From Flavobacterium noncentrifugens (lineage in GTDB: Bacteria; Bacteroidota; Bacteroidia; Flavobacteriales; Flavobacteriaceae): DNA of 64,000 nucleotides. The notes under the pieces were generated by a model that saw nothing but the letters and a program-made list of their open reading frames with translations, made no database searches and was not told where the DNA came from. Positions within the stretch are counted from its first letter, which is position 1, and each line of letters begins with the position of its first letter. The position numbers and the translations under genes are program-made. This document shows positions 9,585-19,644 of this stretch, one piece after another. Location: contig NZ_FNEZ01000004.1 of assembly GCF_900100375.1 (NCBI RefSeq), positions 248,001 to 312,000 on the forward strand, written 5' to 3'.

Positions 9585-9757
9585 GAAGGAAATTTTAGGA
9601 TTACAATATCCGAAATATTTCCGGAATCTGTTTTGCCTTATTTTTTAATATTTGATGCTTGATCTGCGCTTTTTTATGAAAAATATTTTTTAGTATTGCA
9701 TTGACAATGAGTATCTTTTTGAATTGATTAAAAAAAAGAACAAAAAAAAACGACAAT

Positions 9758-9791
9758 TTGTTGTGAAATTTGGAATGAAAAGTTACATTTG
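9758..9791 (+). promoter_or_regulatory. Promoter for the tRNA-Ser-Pro-Arg cluster
   Basis: TTGTTG at 9758-9763 is followed after 20 bases by TACATTTG (9784-9791), an exact match to the Bacteroidota -7 consensus with proper spacing. It lies 33 bases upstream of tRNA-Ser, as expected for a short 5' leader. Confidence 0.7.
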
Positions 9792-9824
9792 CAACCGCTT
9801 AAAAGAGATACGTTCATTGAGCTT

Positions 9825-9911
9825 GGAGAGTTGCCTGAGAGGCCGAAAGGACATGTTTGCTAAACATGCGTATGGGAAACTGTACCAAGGGTTCGAATCC
9901 CTTACTCTCCG
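9825..9911 (+). tRNA. tRNA-Ser(GCT)
   Basis: The acceptor stem GGAGAGT (9825-9831) pairs with ACTCTCC (9904-9910), with discriminator G. The anticodon arm CATGT-TTGCTAA-ACATG gives anticodon GCT, reading AGC/AGT serine codons. The long variable arm of class II tRNAs is present between the anticodon arm and the T arm (GTTCGAATC loop). Confidence 0.96.
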
Positions 9912-9923
9912 CTTTTTTGCTTT

Positions 9924-9998
9924 CGGGGTGTAGCGTAGCCCGGTTATCGCGCCTGCTTTGGGAGCAGGAGGCCGCAGGTTCGAATCCTGCCACCCCGA
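9924..9998 (+). tRNA. tRNA-Pro(TGG)
   Basis: The acceptor stem CGGGGTG (9924-9930) pairs perfectly with CACCCCG (9991-9997), with discriminator A. The anticodon arm CCTGC-TTTGGGA-GCAGG gives anticodon TGG, for proline. The T arm has the GTTCGAATC loop. CCA is not encoded. Confidence 0.96.
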
Positions 9999-10007
9999 CA
10001 AGAAAAT

Positions 10008-10026
10008 TCCTTTGCGCAGCGAAGGA
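10008..10026 (+). repeat. Short GC-containing hairpin between tRNA genes
   Basis: TCCTTTGC and GCGAAGGA form an 8-bp stem (one G-T pair) around a 3-base loop, 10 bases after tRNA-Pro. No long T run follows, so it is more likely a processing or decay barrier than a strong terminator. Confidence 0.4.
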
Positions 10027-10041
10027 GATTTTGATAAGAAA

Positions 10042-10059
10042 TTCTGAATTCATTCAGAA
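10042..10059 (+). repeat. Perfect 7-bp hairpin between tRNA genes
   Basis: TTCTGAA and TTCAGAA are perfect inverted repeats around TTCA, followed by ATTTTG. It lies in the 193-base spacer between tRNA-Pro and tRNA-Arg. No function is established. Confidence 0.35.
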
Positions 10060-10191
10060 ATTTTGAAATCAAAAACATATTAAAGCCCGCAAGGCTTCGG
10101 GATTTGGTTAGCACCGAACCCATTTTCAGGATCACGAAAGTAATCCTTTAAAAAAAATAAACTTTTACCATTTAAGTTTTAAAAGAAAAAT

Positions 10192-10265
<74 letters not shown>

Positions 10266-10268
10266 CAG

Positions 10269-10300
10269 TAAGCCGCTGATTTTTTCGGCGGCTTATTTAT
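10269..10300 (+). terminator. Rho-independent terminator after the tRNA cluster
   Basis: TAAGCCGC (10269-10276) and GCGGCTTA (10288-10295) form a perfect 8-bp stem with a T-rich loop and a T-rich tail, starting 4 bases after tRNA-Arg. Confidence 0.75.
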
Positions 10301-10495
10301 TTTAAACCTTTTTTCTATTTCTTTCTTTTCTCGTCAAATCTGAATCAACTTTGCGAAAATGCAATTAAAACGCAATTCCGAAAATTGCGTATTCCGCAAA
10401 TTTAGCTTACCTATTTTCTGAATAAAAACTAAAAGACGTTTCGCAATCGTTATAAATTGGCTAAATTCGCAACCAAATTAATCAACAACAATATC

Positions 10496-11674
10496 ATGAG
10501 TAAAAAAGTGGTTATCGTGTCGGCTGTGAGGACGCCAATCGGAAGCTTTATGGGTGCTTTATCAACAGTACCGGCTCCAAAATTAGGCGCTGCAGCAATT
10601 AAAGGCGCATTAGAAAAAATCAATTTAGATCCTGCTTTGGTGGATGAAGTCTTGATGGGAAATGTTGTCCAGGCCGGTGTTGGCCAGGCTCCTGCCCGAC
10701 AGGCAGCCTTGTTTGCAGGTTTGCCGAATACCGTTATTGCAACTACTGTGAACAAAGTTTGCGCATCGGGAATGAAGGCTGTGATGCAGGGTGCGCAGGC
10801 CATCATGAATGGCGATGCTGAGATTGTTGTTACGGGCGGCATGGAAAACATGAGCCTGATTCCACATTACGTACATTTAAGAAACGGATACAAATTCGGC
10901 CCGGCTTCGATGCTTGACGGCATGCAGCGCGACGGCTTGTCTGACGCTTACGACAACAACGCAATGGGAGTTTGCGCTGATGCCTGTGCGACCGAATACA
11001 ACATCACCAGAGAAGACCAGGACAGATTTGCGATCCAGTCGTATGACCGTTCGGCGAAAGCCTGGGACGCAGGAAAATTTGACAATGAAATCGTTCCGGT
11101 TGCCGTGCCGCAAAGAAAAGGCGATCCGATCATGGTGACGAAAGACGAAGAATATACGAATGTAAAACTCGATAAAATTCCAACGCTGAACCCGGCATTT
11201 ACAAAAGACGGAACCGTTACGGCAGCAAACGCTTCAACTATTAACGATGGCGCTGCGGCACTTGTTTTAATGAGTGAGGAAAAAGCACTGGCTTTGGGTT
11301 TGAAGCCGTTGGCGTACATTAAAAGCTATGCTGATGCGGCACAGGAACCAAAATGGTTTACCACGACTCCGGCGAAAGCATTGCCAAAAGCTTTGGATAA
11401 GGTCGGAATGACTTTAAGCGATGTGGACTTCTTTGAATTCAATGAGGCATTTTCAGTAGTTGGTTTGGCCAATGCACAGATTTTGGGATTGGATAATGCT
11501 AAGATCAATGTCAATGGCGGCGCAGTTTCTTTGGGACATCCATTGGGTGCATCTGGCGCACGCATCATTGTGACTTTGCTGAATGTGCTGGAACAGAACA
11601 ATGCTAAAACCGGAGCGGCGGCGATTTGCAACGGCGGCGGCGGCGCATCGGCAATTGTAATCGAAAGGGCTTAA
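10496..11674 (+). CDS. Acetyl-CoA C-acetyltransferase (thiolase)
   Basis: This 392-residue type II thiolase condenses two acetyl-CoA (or cleaves acetoacetyl-CoA) in the cytoplasm. The nucleophile Cys is in KVCASGMKA (about residue 88). The His is in SLGHPLGASGAR (about 347) and the second Cys in AICNGGGGASA (about 376). The start is placed at the ATG at 10496, where the conserved MSKKVVIVSAVRTPIG begins; an upstream in-frame ATG at 10457 adds a non-conserved tail. It stands alone, so whether it serves degradation or synthesis cannot be told. A weak -7-like TAAATTCG lies about 30 bases upstream of the start. Confidence 0.93.
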   Translation: MSKKVVIVSAVRTPIGSFMGALSTVPAPKLGAAAIKGALEKINLDPALVDEVLMGNVVQAGVGQAPARQAALFAGLPNTVIATTVNKVCASGMKAVMQGAQAIMNGDAEIVVTGGMENMSLIPHYVHLRNGYKFGPASMLDGMQRDGLSDAYDNNAMGVCADACATEYNITREDQDRFAIQSYDRSAKAWDAGKFDNEIVPVAVPQRKGDPIMVTKDEEYTNVKLDKIPTLNPAFTKDGTVTAANASTINDGAAALVLMSEEKALALGLKPLAYIKSYADAAQEPKWFTTTPAKALPKALDKVGMTLSDVDFFEFNEAFSVVGLANAQILGLDNAKINVNGGAVSLGHPLGASGARIIVTLLNVLEQNNAKTGAAAICNGGGGASAIVIERA

Positions 11675-11685
11675 TTTTAGCAGGA

Positions 11686-11766
11686 AGCCCTAGCCCTGAT
11701 TGTAGCGTTATCCTTTTGTGTAGCAAAGCGGAACAAAAGATATAGTGGAAAGCAGGATAAAGCTCC
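11686..11766 (+). repeat. Interspersed intergenic repeat, copy A
   Basis: It begins AGCCCTAGCCCTGAT, has AGCG-TATCCTTTT, a variable centre and then AAAAGATATAG-GGAAAGCAGGA and GCTCC. The same blocks occur in the same order at 33208-33294 and, reversed, at 42396-42500. It lies just after the thiolase stop. Confidence 0.8.
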
Positions 11767-11866
11767 TAAAAAAACAAAATAAAATGTTGGGTTCTAAATG
11801 CAGAATGAAGTAACTTTCGTTTCGATTTGGGATTCAGCATTTTTTTCAAAATTTAAAACAACCTTG

Positions 11867-12628
11867 ATGTTCGGGATTTGTAATTTGGCCATTATTCCTT
11901 TGCGCGCTGAGGCCAGCGACCGCAGCGAAATTGTTTCACAAGTGCTTTTTGGTGAGCATTTTGAGGTGCTGGAGCAGCAGAAACAGTGGACGCGGATCAG
12001 TCTGCAATATGACAATTACGAGGGCTGGATTGATACGAAGCAGTTTCGGGAAATTTCAGAGCATGCATTTGGGCAATTGTCGGAAGCGGCGGTTGTTTTA
12101 AATTCGGATCTTGTGGAATATGTCGCTGCGCCCGATAATTTACTGATGCCGATTCCGCTTGGCGCTTCGCTTTCCTTTTTAGATAATAGTGAAATTAATG
12201 TGGAGAATTTTGGATTTGAAGGATTGAAAATCAGCGGTAAAAAACCGAAGTCAAACCTCATCAATACCGCTTTTATGTATTTGAATGCGCCGTATTTATG
12301 GGGCGGAAAAACACCTTTCGGGATTGATTGCTCAGGTTTTACCCAGATGGTTTACAAACTGAATGGGTATCATTTGCTGCGCGATGCGTCGCAACAGGCG
12401 ACCCAAGGTGAAGCGTTAAGTTTTATTGAAGAAAGCGAGCCCGGAGATCTGGCGTTTTTTGACAATGATGAAGGCCGGATTATTCACGTTGGAATCATTA
12501 TGGATGACAATTACATCATTCACGGCAGTGGGAAAATAAGGATTGACAGATTGGATCATTTGGGAATTTACAATGCTGAAATAAACCGGCATACGCACAA
12601 ACTCAGGGTTATTAAAAAGATCATTTGA
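11867..12628 (+). CDS. NlpC/P60 family peptidoglycan hydrolase with SH3-type N-terminal domain
   Basis: This protein is 253 residues from the ATG at 11867. The first 60 residues (LRAEASDRSEIVSQVLFGEHFEVLE, then GWIDTKQF) look like a bacterial SH3/variant SH3 domain. The C-terminal 120 residues are an NlpC/P60 (C40) domain with the Cys nucleophile in GIDCSGFTQMV and His in IIHVGI. A third polar residue follows in YIIHGSG. Such enzymes cut gamma-D-Glu-diaminopimelate bonds in peptidoglycan. There is no obvious signal peptide, so it may act on imported muropeptides, as in YkfC-type recycling. An in-frame ATG at 11798 would add 23 less conserved residues. Confidence 0.88.
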   Translation: MFGICNLAIIPLRAEASDRSEIVSQVLFGEHFEVLEQQKQWTRISLQYDNYEGWIDTKQFREISEHAFGQLSEAAVVLNSDLVEYVAAPDNLLMPIPLGASLSFLDNSEINVENFGFEGLKISGKKPKSNLINTAFMYLNAPYLWGGKTPFGIDCSGFTQMVYKLNGYHLLRDASQQATQGEALSFIEESEPGDLAFFDNDEGRIIHVGIIMDDNYIIHGSGKIRIDRLDHLGIYNAEINRHTHKLRVIKKII

Positions 12629-12727
12629 TATTTTTAATAACGATTAGATACACGATTTACGAACGCGATCACGTAAACCTGAATAACACAATTAAAACCA
12701 TGCGCTTATCTCAAGAACTTATAACAA

Positions 12728-12755
12728 AAAAGCCCGAAATTACTTTCGGGCTTTT
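12728..12755 (-). terminator. Terminator for the gyrA-TPR transcript (bidirectional)
   Basis: AAAAGCCCGAAA and TTTCGGGCTTTT form a perfect 12-bp stem with loop TTAC. On the minus strand it follows the TPR gene with a T run; it could also stop plus-strand transcription from the NlpC/P60 gene. Confidence 0.8.
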
Positions 12756-12773
12756 TCTTTGGAAACAAAATGA

Positions 12774-14057
12774 TTATTTCCCCAATTTTGCTTTGAGCGC
12801 TTTTTTCTTGTCGGTCATTTCAAGTGCGCCGTAAACGTTCATTAACGTCGTTCCAACATCTGCGTTCTTTGGATCAAGCTCAAAAGCTTTTTCCAGGTAT
12901 GGAATGGCTGATGTAAACAAATCGTTTCTTTGTTTTTTCAACACTTCGTAGCGTTTGTTGTCTTTTTCAGAAGTACCAAGTTTGTTCATTTCGTCGATGA
13001 GTTTTTTCTCACCGTCTAATTTCATGATCGCAAGGTTGAGATACGCGTTAGTGTAATCCGGTTTGATCGCGATGGCTCTTTTGTAATAATCCTCAGCCGT
13101 TTTCGTGTCGGTTTTGGAAGAGATCACACCCAGATTGTATAGCAAATCGGCATCATTTGGATTTTTCGCCAATACCTGATCTACGCTTTTTTTGTAGTTT
13201 TCGTAATCTTTGAGTTCAAGAAAAATATTCGCTTCAGCCATGATCAGGGAAACATCGTCAGGGTTTTCAGTACGCGCCTGTGCAAGTGCTGCTTTCGCTT
13301 CGTCAGTTTTTCCTTTTTGGATTAGGATCAATGCAATATTCTTGTAAATCTCTCCTTTTTTAGAAGCTACTTTTTCGTCTCGTGATGCAGAATATAATTT
13401 CAGTCTGACTTTGTTGTCACGATCCGTTTTTGCAGCAGCATTGTTTCCGAAATATTCTTCCTGGTCTGAAATGGCGTTTTTCGCATAATAATTTGTGCCT
13501 TCGCCTGAATAACCGGATTTTTTTAGCTCTTCATAATAGCTGAGCGCACGGTCATAATCTTTATCTGTTACAGCGTAACTTGCAGCATAATATAATTTTT
13601 CGCTGTCGGTTTTATCGAGTTCGTAAACCGTGTAAAGCAAATCTGCCGCCAGCTTATTGTTGTTCTTTTTACCTTCTTCAACTGCAGCATCAATCATTTG
13701 AGATTTAACCGACGCTAAAGCTACTTTGGATTCTTCGGAATACTTTGATTTTCCTGAAACTTTTTCAACAGTCAGCACTTCCTGATATGCTTTTGCAGCA
13801 GCCGAAAGATTTTTGGAAACCTCGATTTTTTTAACCGCCAATTCCTTGAAAGCATTTCCTTTTACGAAATTGTATTGTGCTTTTTCAGCATCGGTTGCGT
13901 TTGCAATCACGCCTTCCGCTTGTTTAAGCTGATTGACTGCTTCTGCCGGATTTCCTCCTTTTAATGCTTTTTCAGCAGCTTTGATCTGGTCTTTCTGGGC
14001 AAAACCTGCCGCAGAGATCAGCAAAGCCGACGCCAATATGACAAATTTATTTTTCAT
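12774..14057 (-). CDS. Exported tetratricopeptide-repeat protein
   Basis: This 427-residue protein has a signal peptide (MKNKFVILASALLISAAGFAQ), followed by helical repeats throughout. TPR signatures include YYKRAIAIKPDYTNAYLNLAIMKLDGE and AIPYLEKAFELDPKNADVGTTLMNVYG near the C terminus, and earlier AAKAYQEVL. The product is a periplasmic scaffold; no catalytic motif is seen. It starts 18 bases after the gyrA stop on the same strand and is followed by a strong terminator, so it is transcribed with gyrA. Its partner is unknown. Confidence 0.87.
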   Translation of the reverse strand: MKNKFVILASALLISAAGFAQKDQIKAAEKALKGGNPAEAVNQLKQAEGVIANATDAEKAQYNFVKGNAFKELAVKKIEVSKNLSAAAKAYQEVLTVEKVSGKSKYSEESKVALASVKSQMIDAAVEEGKKNNNKLAADLLYTVYELDKTDSEKLYYAASYAVTDKDYDRALSYYEELKKSGYSGEGTNYYAKNAISDQEEYFGNNAAAKTDRDNKVRLKLYSASRDEKVASKKGEIYKNIALILIQKGKTDEAKAALAQARTENPDDVSLIMAEANIFLELKDYENYKKSVDQVLAKNPNDADLLYNLGVISSKTDTKTAEDYYKRAIAIKPDYTNAYLNLAIMKLDGEKKLIDEMNKLGTSEKDNKRYEVLKKQRNDLFTSAIPYLEKAFELDPKNADVGTTLMNVYGALEMTDKKKALKAKLGK

Positions 14058-14075
14058 GTGAGTGTGTTTAATTAA

Positions 14076-16694
14076 TTATTCTTCTGTTGTGTCTTCTTCA
14101 GTTTCATCTGAGTCGTCTTCTGTAGCATCCGACTCTTCATCAGTTTCTCCCAATGCTTCATCTGAATCAAAATCTGCCGAATCTGATGACGGAATAGGAA
14201 CTGCGGTCGGGCTGATAATGTCCCCATTTTCGTCCAATTGCACTTCAGCAACTTCTTCTTCTTTCATCACTTTAGTCACCGCTGCAATCGAATCGTTACC
14301 CTTGATGTTGATCAAACGAACACCTTGCGTGGCTCTTCCCATGACGCGCAAATCTTCAACGGCCATTCTAATGGTCAGGCCAGATTTGTTGATGATCATC
14401 AAATCATCAGCATCGGTTACACTATTGATTGAAACGAGTTTTCCTGTTTTTTCGGTAATATTTAAAGTCTTCACTCCTTTTCCGCCACGGTTTGTAACGC
14501 GGTATTCGTCAAGGCTGGAACGTTTTCCGTAACCATTTTCGGCTACGACCAAAATTTCACTGTTCATATCGTTGACAGAAACCATTCCGATCACTTCGTC
14601 GTTTTCGTCCTGCAAAGTGATTCCGCGAACGCCTGAAGCGGTTCTTCCCATTGGGCGGGTTTTGCTTTCTTCAAAACGTACTAATTTTCCGGATTTTACG
14701 GCAACCAGAATCTGGCTTTCCCCATTGGTTAATTTTGCTTCTAACAATTCGTCGTCTTCGCGGATGGTAATTGCTGCAACACCATTGACACGCGGACGTG
14801 AATATTGTTCCAATGACGTCTTTTTCACCTGACCTTTTTTGGTCACCATAATCACGTTGTGCGAATTGATGTAATCGGCGTTTTTAAGATCCTGAGTACA
14901 GATGAACGCTTTGACTTTGTCGTCGTTTTCAATATTAATCAGGTTTTGGATCGCGCGGCCTTTGCTGGTTTTGCTTCCTTCAGGGATTTCGTAAACGCGC
15001 ATCCAGAAACATTTTCCTTTTTGCGTGAAGAACATCATGTAGTTGTGGTTGGTCGCCACATACATGTGTTCGAGAAAATCGGCGTCGCGGGTTCCGGCAC
15101 TTTTTTGTCCCACTCCACCTCTATTTTGGGTTTTGTATTCGGATAATGGCGTTCGTTTGATATAACCGGCGTGTGAAATCGTAATCACCACATTTTCATC
15201 GGCAATTAAATCTTCGATGCTGACATCGCCACCTGAATATTCGATTTGTGAACGACGCTCATCTCCATATTTGTCACGGATCTCGATCAATTCATCTTTA
15301 ATCAATTGCATTCTGAGTTCTTTACTTGCTAATAACGCTTTCAAGTGTTCGATGGTTTTCATGATCTCATCGTACTCAGCGCGCAATTTGTCCTGCTCTA
15401 ATCCGGTTAATTGACGCAGACGCATCTCAACAATGGCACGCGATTGAATGTCGGACAATTTGAAACGCTCCATCAATTTCTCGCGGGCTTCATCGGTATT
15501 TTTCGAACCACGAATGATCGCGATTACTTCGTCAATATTATCCGAAGCAATGATCAAACCTTCTAAGATGTGTGCGCGTTCTTCAGCTTTACGCAATTCA
15601 AACTGTGTACGGCGAACGACCACATCATGGCGGTGCTCTACGAAATAGTGAATTAAATCTTTAACGTTCAGCATTTGCGGACGTCCATTGACCAATGCAA
15701 TGTTGTTCACACTGAAAGACGACTGCAGCTGCGTAAATTTATATAAGGTATTGAGTACTACGTTTGGAACCGCGTCGCGTTTTAAGATGTACACGATTCG
15801 CATTCCATTTCTGTCCGATTCATCGCGGATGTTGGCGATGCCTTCTATTTTTTTGTCGTTGACAAGGTCGGCTGTTTTTTTGATCATTTCAGCTTTGTTG
15901 ACCTGATATGGAATTTCTGTTACGATGATTGACTCGCGGCCATCGACCTCTTCAAAATTCACTTTGGCACGCATGACGATTCTTCCGCGGCCGGTTTTGA
16001 ATGCTTCCCGAACACCTTCGTATCCGTAAATCACGCCGCCTGTTGGAAAATCGGGCGCTTTGATGTGCGTAATTAATTCATCGATTTCGATGTCGTTGTT
16101 GTCGATGTAGGCTAATGTTCCGTCAATGACTTCGGTAATGTTGTGCGGCGCCATATTGGTCGCCATACCCACAGCAATTCCCGATGATCCGTTAATCAAT
16201 AAGGTTGGAACACGCGTTGGCATGACCGTTGGCTCATATAATGTATCGTCAAAGTTCAATTTGAAATCGACAGTTTCTTTATCGATATCTGCCATTATGT
16301 CCTCTGCCATTTTTTTCATCCTGGCTTCAGTATATCGCATCGCTGCCGGGCTGTCACCATCTACTGATCCAAAGTTACCCTGGCCGTCGATCAACATATA
16401 ACGCAAACTCCACTCTTGCGCCATACGAACCATCGCGTCATAAACCGATGTATCGCCGTGCGGGTGGTACTTTCCTAAAACTTCACCGACAATTCTTGCG
16501 GATTTCTTGTGTGCTCTGTTTGAAAAAACTCCTAAATCATACATTCCGTAAAGTACCCTTCTGTGCACCGGTTTCAAACCATCGCGTACATCAGGCAGTG
16601 CCCTTGACACAATTACTGACATCGAATAATCGATGTAAGCTGATTTCATTTCGTCCTCTATGTTAATAGGAATTAACTTTTCTCCGTCAGACAT
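14076..16694 (-). CDS. gyrA: DNA gyrase subunit A
   Basis: GyrA is the 872-residue breakage-reunion subunit of the topoisomerase that introduces negative supercoils. The catalytic tyrosine is Tyr121 in [10 protein letters not shown]. The quinolone-determining region reads [10 protein letters not shown], with Thr82 and Asp86 at the positions of E. coli Ser83 and Asp87. Threonine there is, to my knowledge, usual in Flavobacterium, so it is not by itself a resistance mutation. In the C-terminal beta-pinwheel the GyrA box reads TNRGGKG instead of the enterobacterial QRRGGKG. The protein ends in a strongly acidic tail (about 50 residues rich in Asp/Glu/Ser). gyrB is not in the window. Confidence 0.97.
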   Translation of the reverse strand: MSDGEKLIPINIEDEMKSAYIDYSMSVIVSRALPDVRDGLKPVHRRVLYGMYDLGVFSNRAHKKSARIVGEVLGKYHPHGDTSVYDAMVRMAQEWSLRYMLIDGQGNFGSVDGDSPAAMRYTEARMKKMAEDIMADIDKETVDFKLNFDDTLYEPTVMPTRVPTLLINGSSGIAVGMATNMAPHNITEVIDGTLAYIDNNDIEIDELITHIKAPDFPTGGVIYGYEGVREAFKTGRGRIVMRAKVNFEEVDGRESIIVTEIPYQVNKAEMIKKTADLVNDKKIEGIANIRDESDRNGMRIVYILKRDAVPNVVLNTLYKFTQLQSSFSVNNIALVNGRPQMLNVKDLIHYFVEHRHDVVVRRTQFELRKAEERAHILEGLIIASDNIDEVIAIIRGSKNTDEAREKLMERFKLSDIQSRAIVEMRLRQLTGLEQDKLRAEYDEIMKTIEHLKALLASKELRMQLIKDELIEIRDKYGDERRSQIEYSGGDVSIEDLIADENVVITISHAGYIKRTPLSEYKTQNRGGVGQKSAGTRDADFLEHMYVATNHNYMMFFTQKGKCFWMRVYEIPEGSKTSKGRAIQNLINIENDDKVKAFICTQDLKNADYINSHNVIMVTKKGQVKKTSLEQYSRPRVNGVAAITIREDDELLEAKLTNGESQILVAVKSGKLVRFEESKTRPMGRTASGVRGITLQDENDEVIGMVSVNDMNSEILVVAENGYGKRSSLDEYRVTNRGGKGVKTLNITEKTGKLVSINSVTDADDLMIINKSGLTIRMAVEDLRVMGRATQGVRLINIKGNDSIAAVTKVMKEEEVAEVQLDENGDIISPTAVPIPSSDSADFDSDEALGETDEESDATEDDSDETEEDTTEE

Positions 16695-16954
16695 ATTATA
16701 TAGTTGGTTTAAAATTATTCTAGTTAAAAAATCCTGCTAATATAACCTTTCTCGAACTTTTTTCGTATGTTAGTTAAGATAAATTTATCTTGATTTATTA
16801 ACAAAACGGCATTTGTTATCCTTAATAAGTTAATATATATTTAACGCGGATTATGGTTATTTTTTTGTCACTTAGCCTGACAGCACGATTAATGAGGAAT
16901 GATTTTTGCCAATGCGGGCCAAACAACATTAATTTTACATTACCAAATATAAAT
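16695..16954. other. Divergent gyrA/clpC intergenic region
   Basis: This AT-rich 260-base region must carry promoters for both genes. A long in-frame extension of clpC (from 16853) covers part of it but lacks conserved sequence. An imperfect -7-like TATATTAG on the minus strand is the best gyrA candidate I see; nothing else stands out. Confidence 0.4.
16906..16937 (+). promoter_or_regulatory. Putative clpC promoter
   Basis: TTG (16906-16908) is followed after 21 bases by TAATTTTA (16930-16937), one mismatch from the -7 consensus. It lies 17 bases before the chosen ATG, which argues against the upstream start at 16853. Confidence 0.4.
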
Positions 16955-19498
16955 ATGGATGATAATTTTTCACCAAGAGTCAAAGATGTAATTACTTACA
17001 GTAAAGAAGAAGCCCTTCGTTTGGGTCACGACTTTATTGGAACGGAACACTTGATGCTTGGGATTTTACGCGACGGCAACGGAAAAGCCATCACCATCTT
17101 AAACAACCTGTCAGTCGACCTGGAACATTTAAGGCGGAAAGTGGAAATACTGAGCCCAGCAAACCCCAACATCACAATAAGTAACGAAAAGAAAAACCTG
17201 CATCTCACCCGCCAGGCGGAACGCGCTCTAAAAACAACATTCCTGGAAGCTAAGGTTTTCCAAAGCACCTCCATCAGTACCGCACATTTGCTATTGTGCA
17301 TTTTGAGAAACGAAAACGATCCTACAACCAAGCTGCTGAACAAGTTGAAAATCGACTACGACACAGCTAAAGAACAATACTTAAATATGACGCCAAACGA
17401 AGATAATTTTATGGAAAATCTTCCTAAAAACGAGTCGTTCAATGACGATCCGGGACAGGATGACAGCCTGAAAGAAGGCAGTTTTAATAATCCGGCTAAC
17501 AAATCTAATAAGAAATCAAAAACTCCGGTTCTGGATAATTTTGGACGTGACTTAACGGAAATGGCCGAAGAGGGAAAATTAGACCCTGTCGTAGGCCGCG
17601 AAAAGGAAATCGAACGGGTTTCGCAAATCCTCAGCCGACGCAAAAAAAACAATCCTTTATTAATTGGTGAACCCGGAGTTGGTAAATCTGCCATCGCTGA
17701 AGGTTTGGCTTTAAGAATCATTCAGAAAAAAGTATCGCGCATCTTGTTCAATAAACGCGTCGTGACTTTAGATTTAGCAAGCTTAGTGGCCGGAACCAAA
17801 TACCGCGGGCAGTTTGAAGAAAGAATGAAAGCCGTGATGAATGAACTTGAGAAAAACGACGACATCATTCTATTTATTGATGAAATACACACGATCGTTG
17901 GTGCCGGTGGCGCTACGGGTTCGCTTGATGCTTCGAATATGTTCAAACCTGCTTTGGCAAGAGGCGAAATCCAATGTATTGGTGCAACGACTTTGGACGA
18001 ATACCGCCAATATATTGAAAAAGATGGTGCACTCGAAAGACGTTTCCAGAAAATTATTGTAGAGCCAACTTCTGTTGAGGAAACAATTACGATCCTGAAT
18101 AACATCAAAAACAAATACGAAGACCACCACAATGTCACTTATACACAGGAAGCGATTGAAGCTTGTGTAAAGCTGACCAACAGATACATGTCTGAACGTT
18201 TCCTTCCTGACAAAGCGATCGATGCTTTAGATGAAGCCGGTTCACGCGTGCACATTACCAATATTGAAGTTCCGAAACAAATTCTTGATCTCGAAAGACA
18301 ATTGGAAGAAGTTCGCGAACTCAAAAATTCAGTAGTTAAAAAACAGAAATACGAAGAAGCTGCGAAGCTCAGGGATGATGAAAAACGCATCGAAAAAGAC
18401 CTTGCTATCGCGCAGGAACAATGGGAAGAAGATTCCAAATCAAACCGCATTCAGGTGACTGAAGACAATGTGGCCGATGTGGTTTCGATGATGACCGGGA
18501 TTCCGGTAAACCGTATCGCACAAACTGAAAGTAATAAATTAGCCATTCTCCCACAACTTATTGAAAATAAAGTCATTGGACAAAAGGAAGCGGTTTTAAA
18601 AATTGCACGTTCCATCCAAAGAAACCGTGCGGGACTAAAAGATCCGAACCGCCCGATTGGTTCGTTTATTTTCCTTGGACAAACTGGTGTTGGTAAAACC
18701 CAATTGGCCAAAGTTCTTGCGAAAGAATTGTTTGATTCAGAAGATGCATTGATTCGTATTGACATGAGCGAATACATGGAGAAATTCGCAATTTCAAGAT
18801 TGGTCGGAGCGCCTCCTGGATACGTTGGTTATGAAGAAGGTGGACAATTAACTGAAAAAGTACGCAGAAAACCTTATTGTGTTGTTTTATTAGATGAGAT
18901 CGAAAAAGCGCACCCGGATGTTTTCAATATGATGCTCCAGGTTTTGGATGACGGATTTTTAACCGATAGTTTAGGACGCAAAATCGACTTTAAGAATACA
19001 ATTATCATCATGACTTCGAACGTCGGAGCGAGACAACTCAAAGATTTCGGTCAGGGCGTTGGTTTCGGGACGGCTGCTAAAACGGCACAGGCTGACGACA
19101 ATTCGAAAAGCATTATTGAAAATGCATTGAAGAAAACCTTTGCTCCTGAATTCCTGAACAGAATTGATGACGTAATTGTTTTCAATGCACTCGAAAAACA
19201 CGATATTGATTTAATCATTGAAATAGAACTTAAAAAACTGTATGCAAGAATCCATGAATTGGGTTACACCTTAAACTTGTCTGACAAAGCGAAAGCATTT
19301 ATTGCCGACAAAGGTTTTGACCGACAATTTGGAGCGCGTCCGTTAAAAAGAGCGATCCAGAAATACGTCGAAGATGCGCTAGCAGAAGAAATCATTACAT
19401 CTAAAATTGGTTCCGGAGACGAAATCTATATGGATATTGAGGACAATGCAACCGAACTCAATGTAAGCGTTCGAAAAGAAGAAAAACCTACTAATTAA
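16955..19498 (+). CDS. clpC: ATP-dependent Clp protease ATP-binding subunit ClpC
   Basis: This is an 847-residue Hsp100 unfoldase that feeds substrates to ClpP. The domain order is: N-terminal Clp repeats (about 1-150); a charged linker; AAA+ module 1 with Walker A GEPGVGKS and a Walker B ILFIDEIHT; a UVR-type coiled middle region (about 400-480, KYEEAAKLRDDEKRIEKD); AAA+ module 2 with Walker A GQTGVGKT; and the C-terminal D2-small domain ending GARPLKRAIQKYVED. The start at 16955 opens the conserved MDDNFSPRVKDV; an in-frame ATG at 16853 adds 34 residues that overlap the likely promoter. A terminator follows directly. Confidence 0.95.
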   Translation: MDDNFSPRVKDVITYSKEEALRLGHDFIGTEHLMLGILRDGNGKAITILNNLSVDLEHLRRKVEILSPANPNITISNEKKNLHLTRQAERALKTTFLEAKVFQSTSISTAHLLLCILRNENDPTTKLLNKLKIDYDTAKEQYLNMTPNEDNFMENLPKNESFNDDPGQDDSLKEGSFNNPANKSNKKSKTPVLDNFGRDLTEMAEEGKLDPVVGREKEIERVSQILSRRKKNNPLLIGEPGVGKSAIAEGLALRIIQKKVSRILFNKRVVTLDLASLVAGTKYRGQFEERMKAVMNELEKNDDIILFIDEIHTIVGAGGATGSLDASNMFKPALARGEIQCIGATTLDEYRQYIEKDGALERRFQKIIVEPTSVEETITILNNIKNKYEDHHNVTYTQEAIEACVKLTNRYMSERFLPDKAIDALDEAGSRVHITNIEVPKQILDLERQLEEVRELKNSVVKKQKYEEAAKLRDDEKRIEKDLAIAQEQWEEDSKSNRIQVTEDNVADVVSMMTGIPVNRIAQTESNKLAILPQLIENKVIGQKEAVLKIARSIQRNRAGLKDPNRPIGSFIFLGQTGVGKTQLAKVLAKELFDSEDALIRIDMSEYMEKFAISRLVGAPPGYVGYEEGGQLTEKVRRKPYCVVLLDEIEKAHPDVFNMMLQVLDDGFLTDSLGRKIDFKNTIIIMTSNVGARQLKDFGQGVGFGTAAKTAQADDNSKSIIENALKKTFAPEFLNRIDDVIVFNALEKHDIDLIIEIELKKLYARIHELGYTLNLSDKAKAFIADKGFDRQFGARPLKRAIQKYVEDALAEEIITSKIGSGDEIYMDIEDNATELNVSVRKEEKPTN

Positions 19499-19523
19499 GT
19501 AGTTTTCAAAATATTCCAAAAAC

Positions 19524-19554
19524 AAAAACCTGCCCCAAAAAGGCAGGTTTTTTA
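19524..19554 (+). terminator. Terminator after clpC
   Basis: AAAAACCTGCC and GGCAGGTTTTT form an 11-bp stem around CCAAAAA, followed by T-rich sequence, 26 bases after the clpC stop. Confidence 0.8.
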
Positions 19555-19644
19555 TTTAATGTTAACAAGGTGTAAAATTCGAAGTAATTCTGGACAATCG
19601 TAATAAAAAATAAGTACTTTCGATCTCTGTTAATACTACTTTTA

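Noticed and set aside
9724..10135. Open frames overlapping the tRNA genes on both strands
   Set aside because: They run through three clear tRNA genes and their translations mirror the tRNA sequence.
16430..16470. Thr82 in the GyrA quinolone region read as a resistance mutation
   Set aside because: Threonine at this site is, as far as I know, wild type in Flavobacterium; Asp86 is unchanged.
17722..18138. Long antisense frames inside clpC and gyrA
   Set aside because: They are shadows of highly conserved coding sequence; no promoter or motif supports them.
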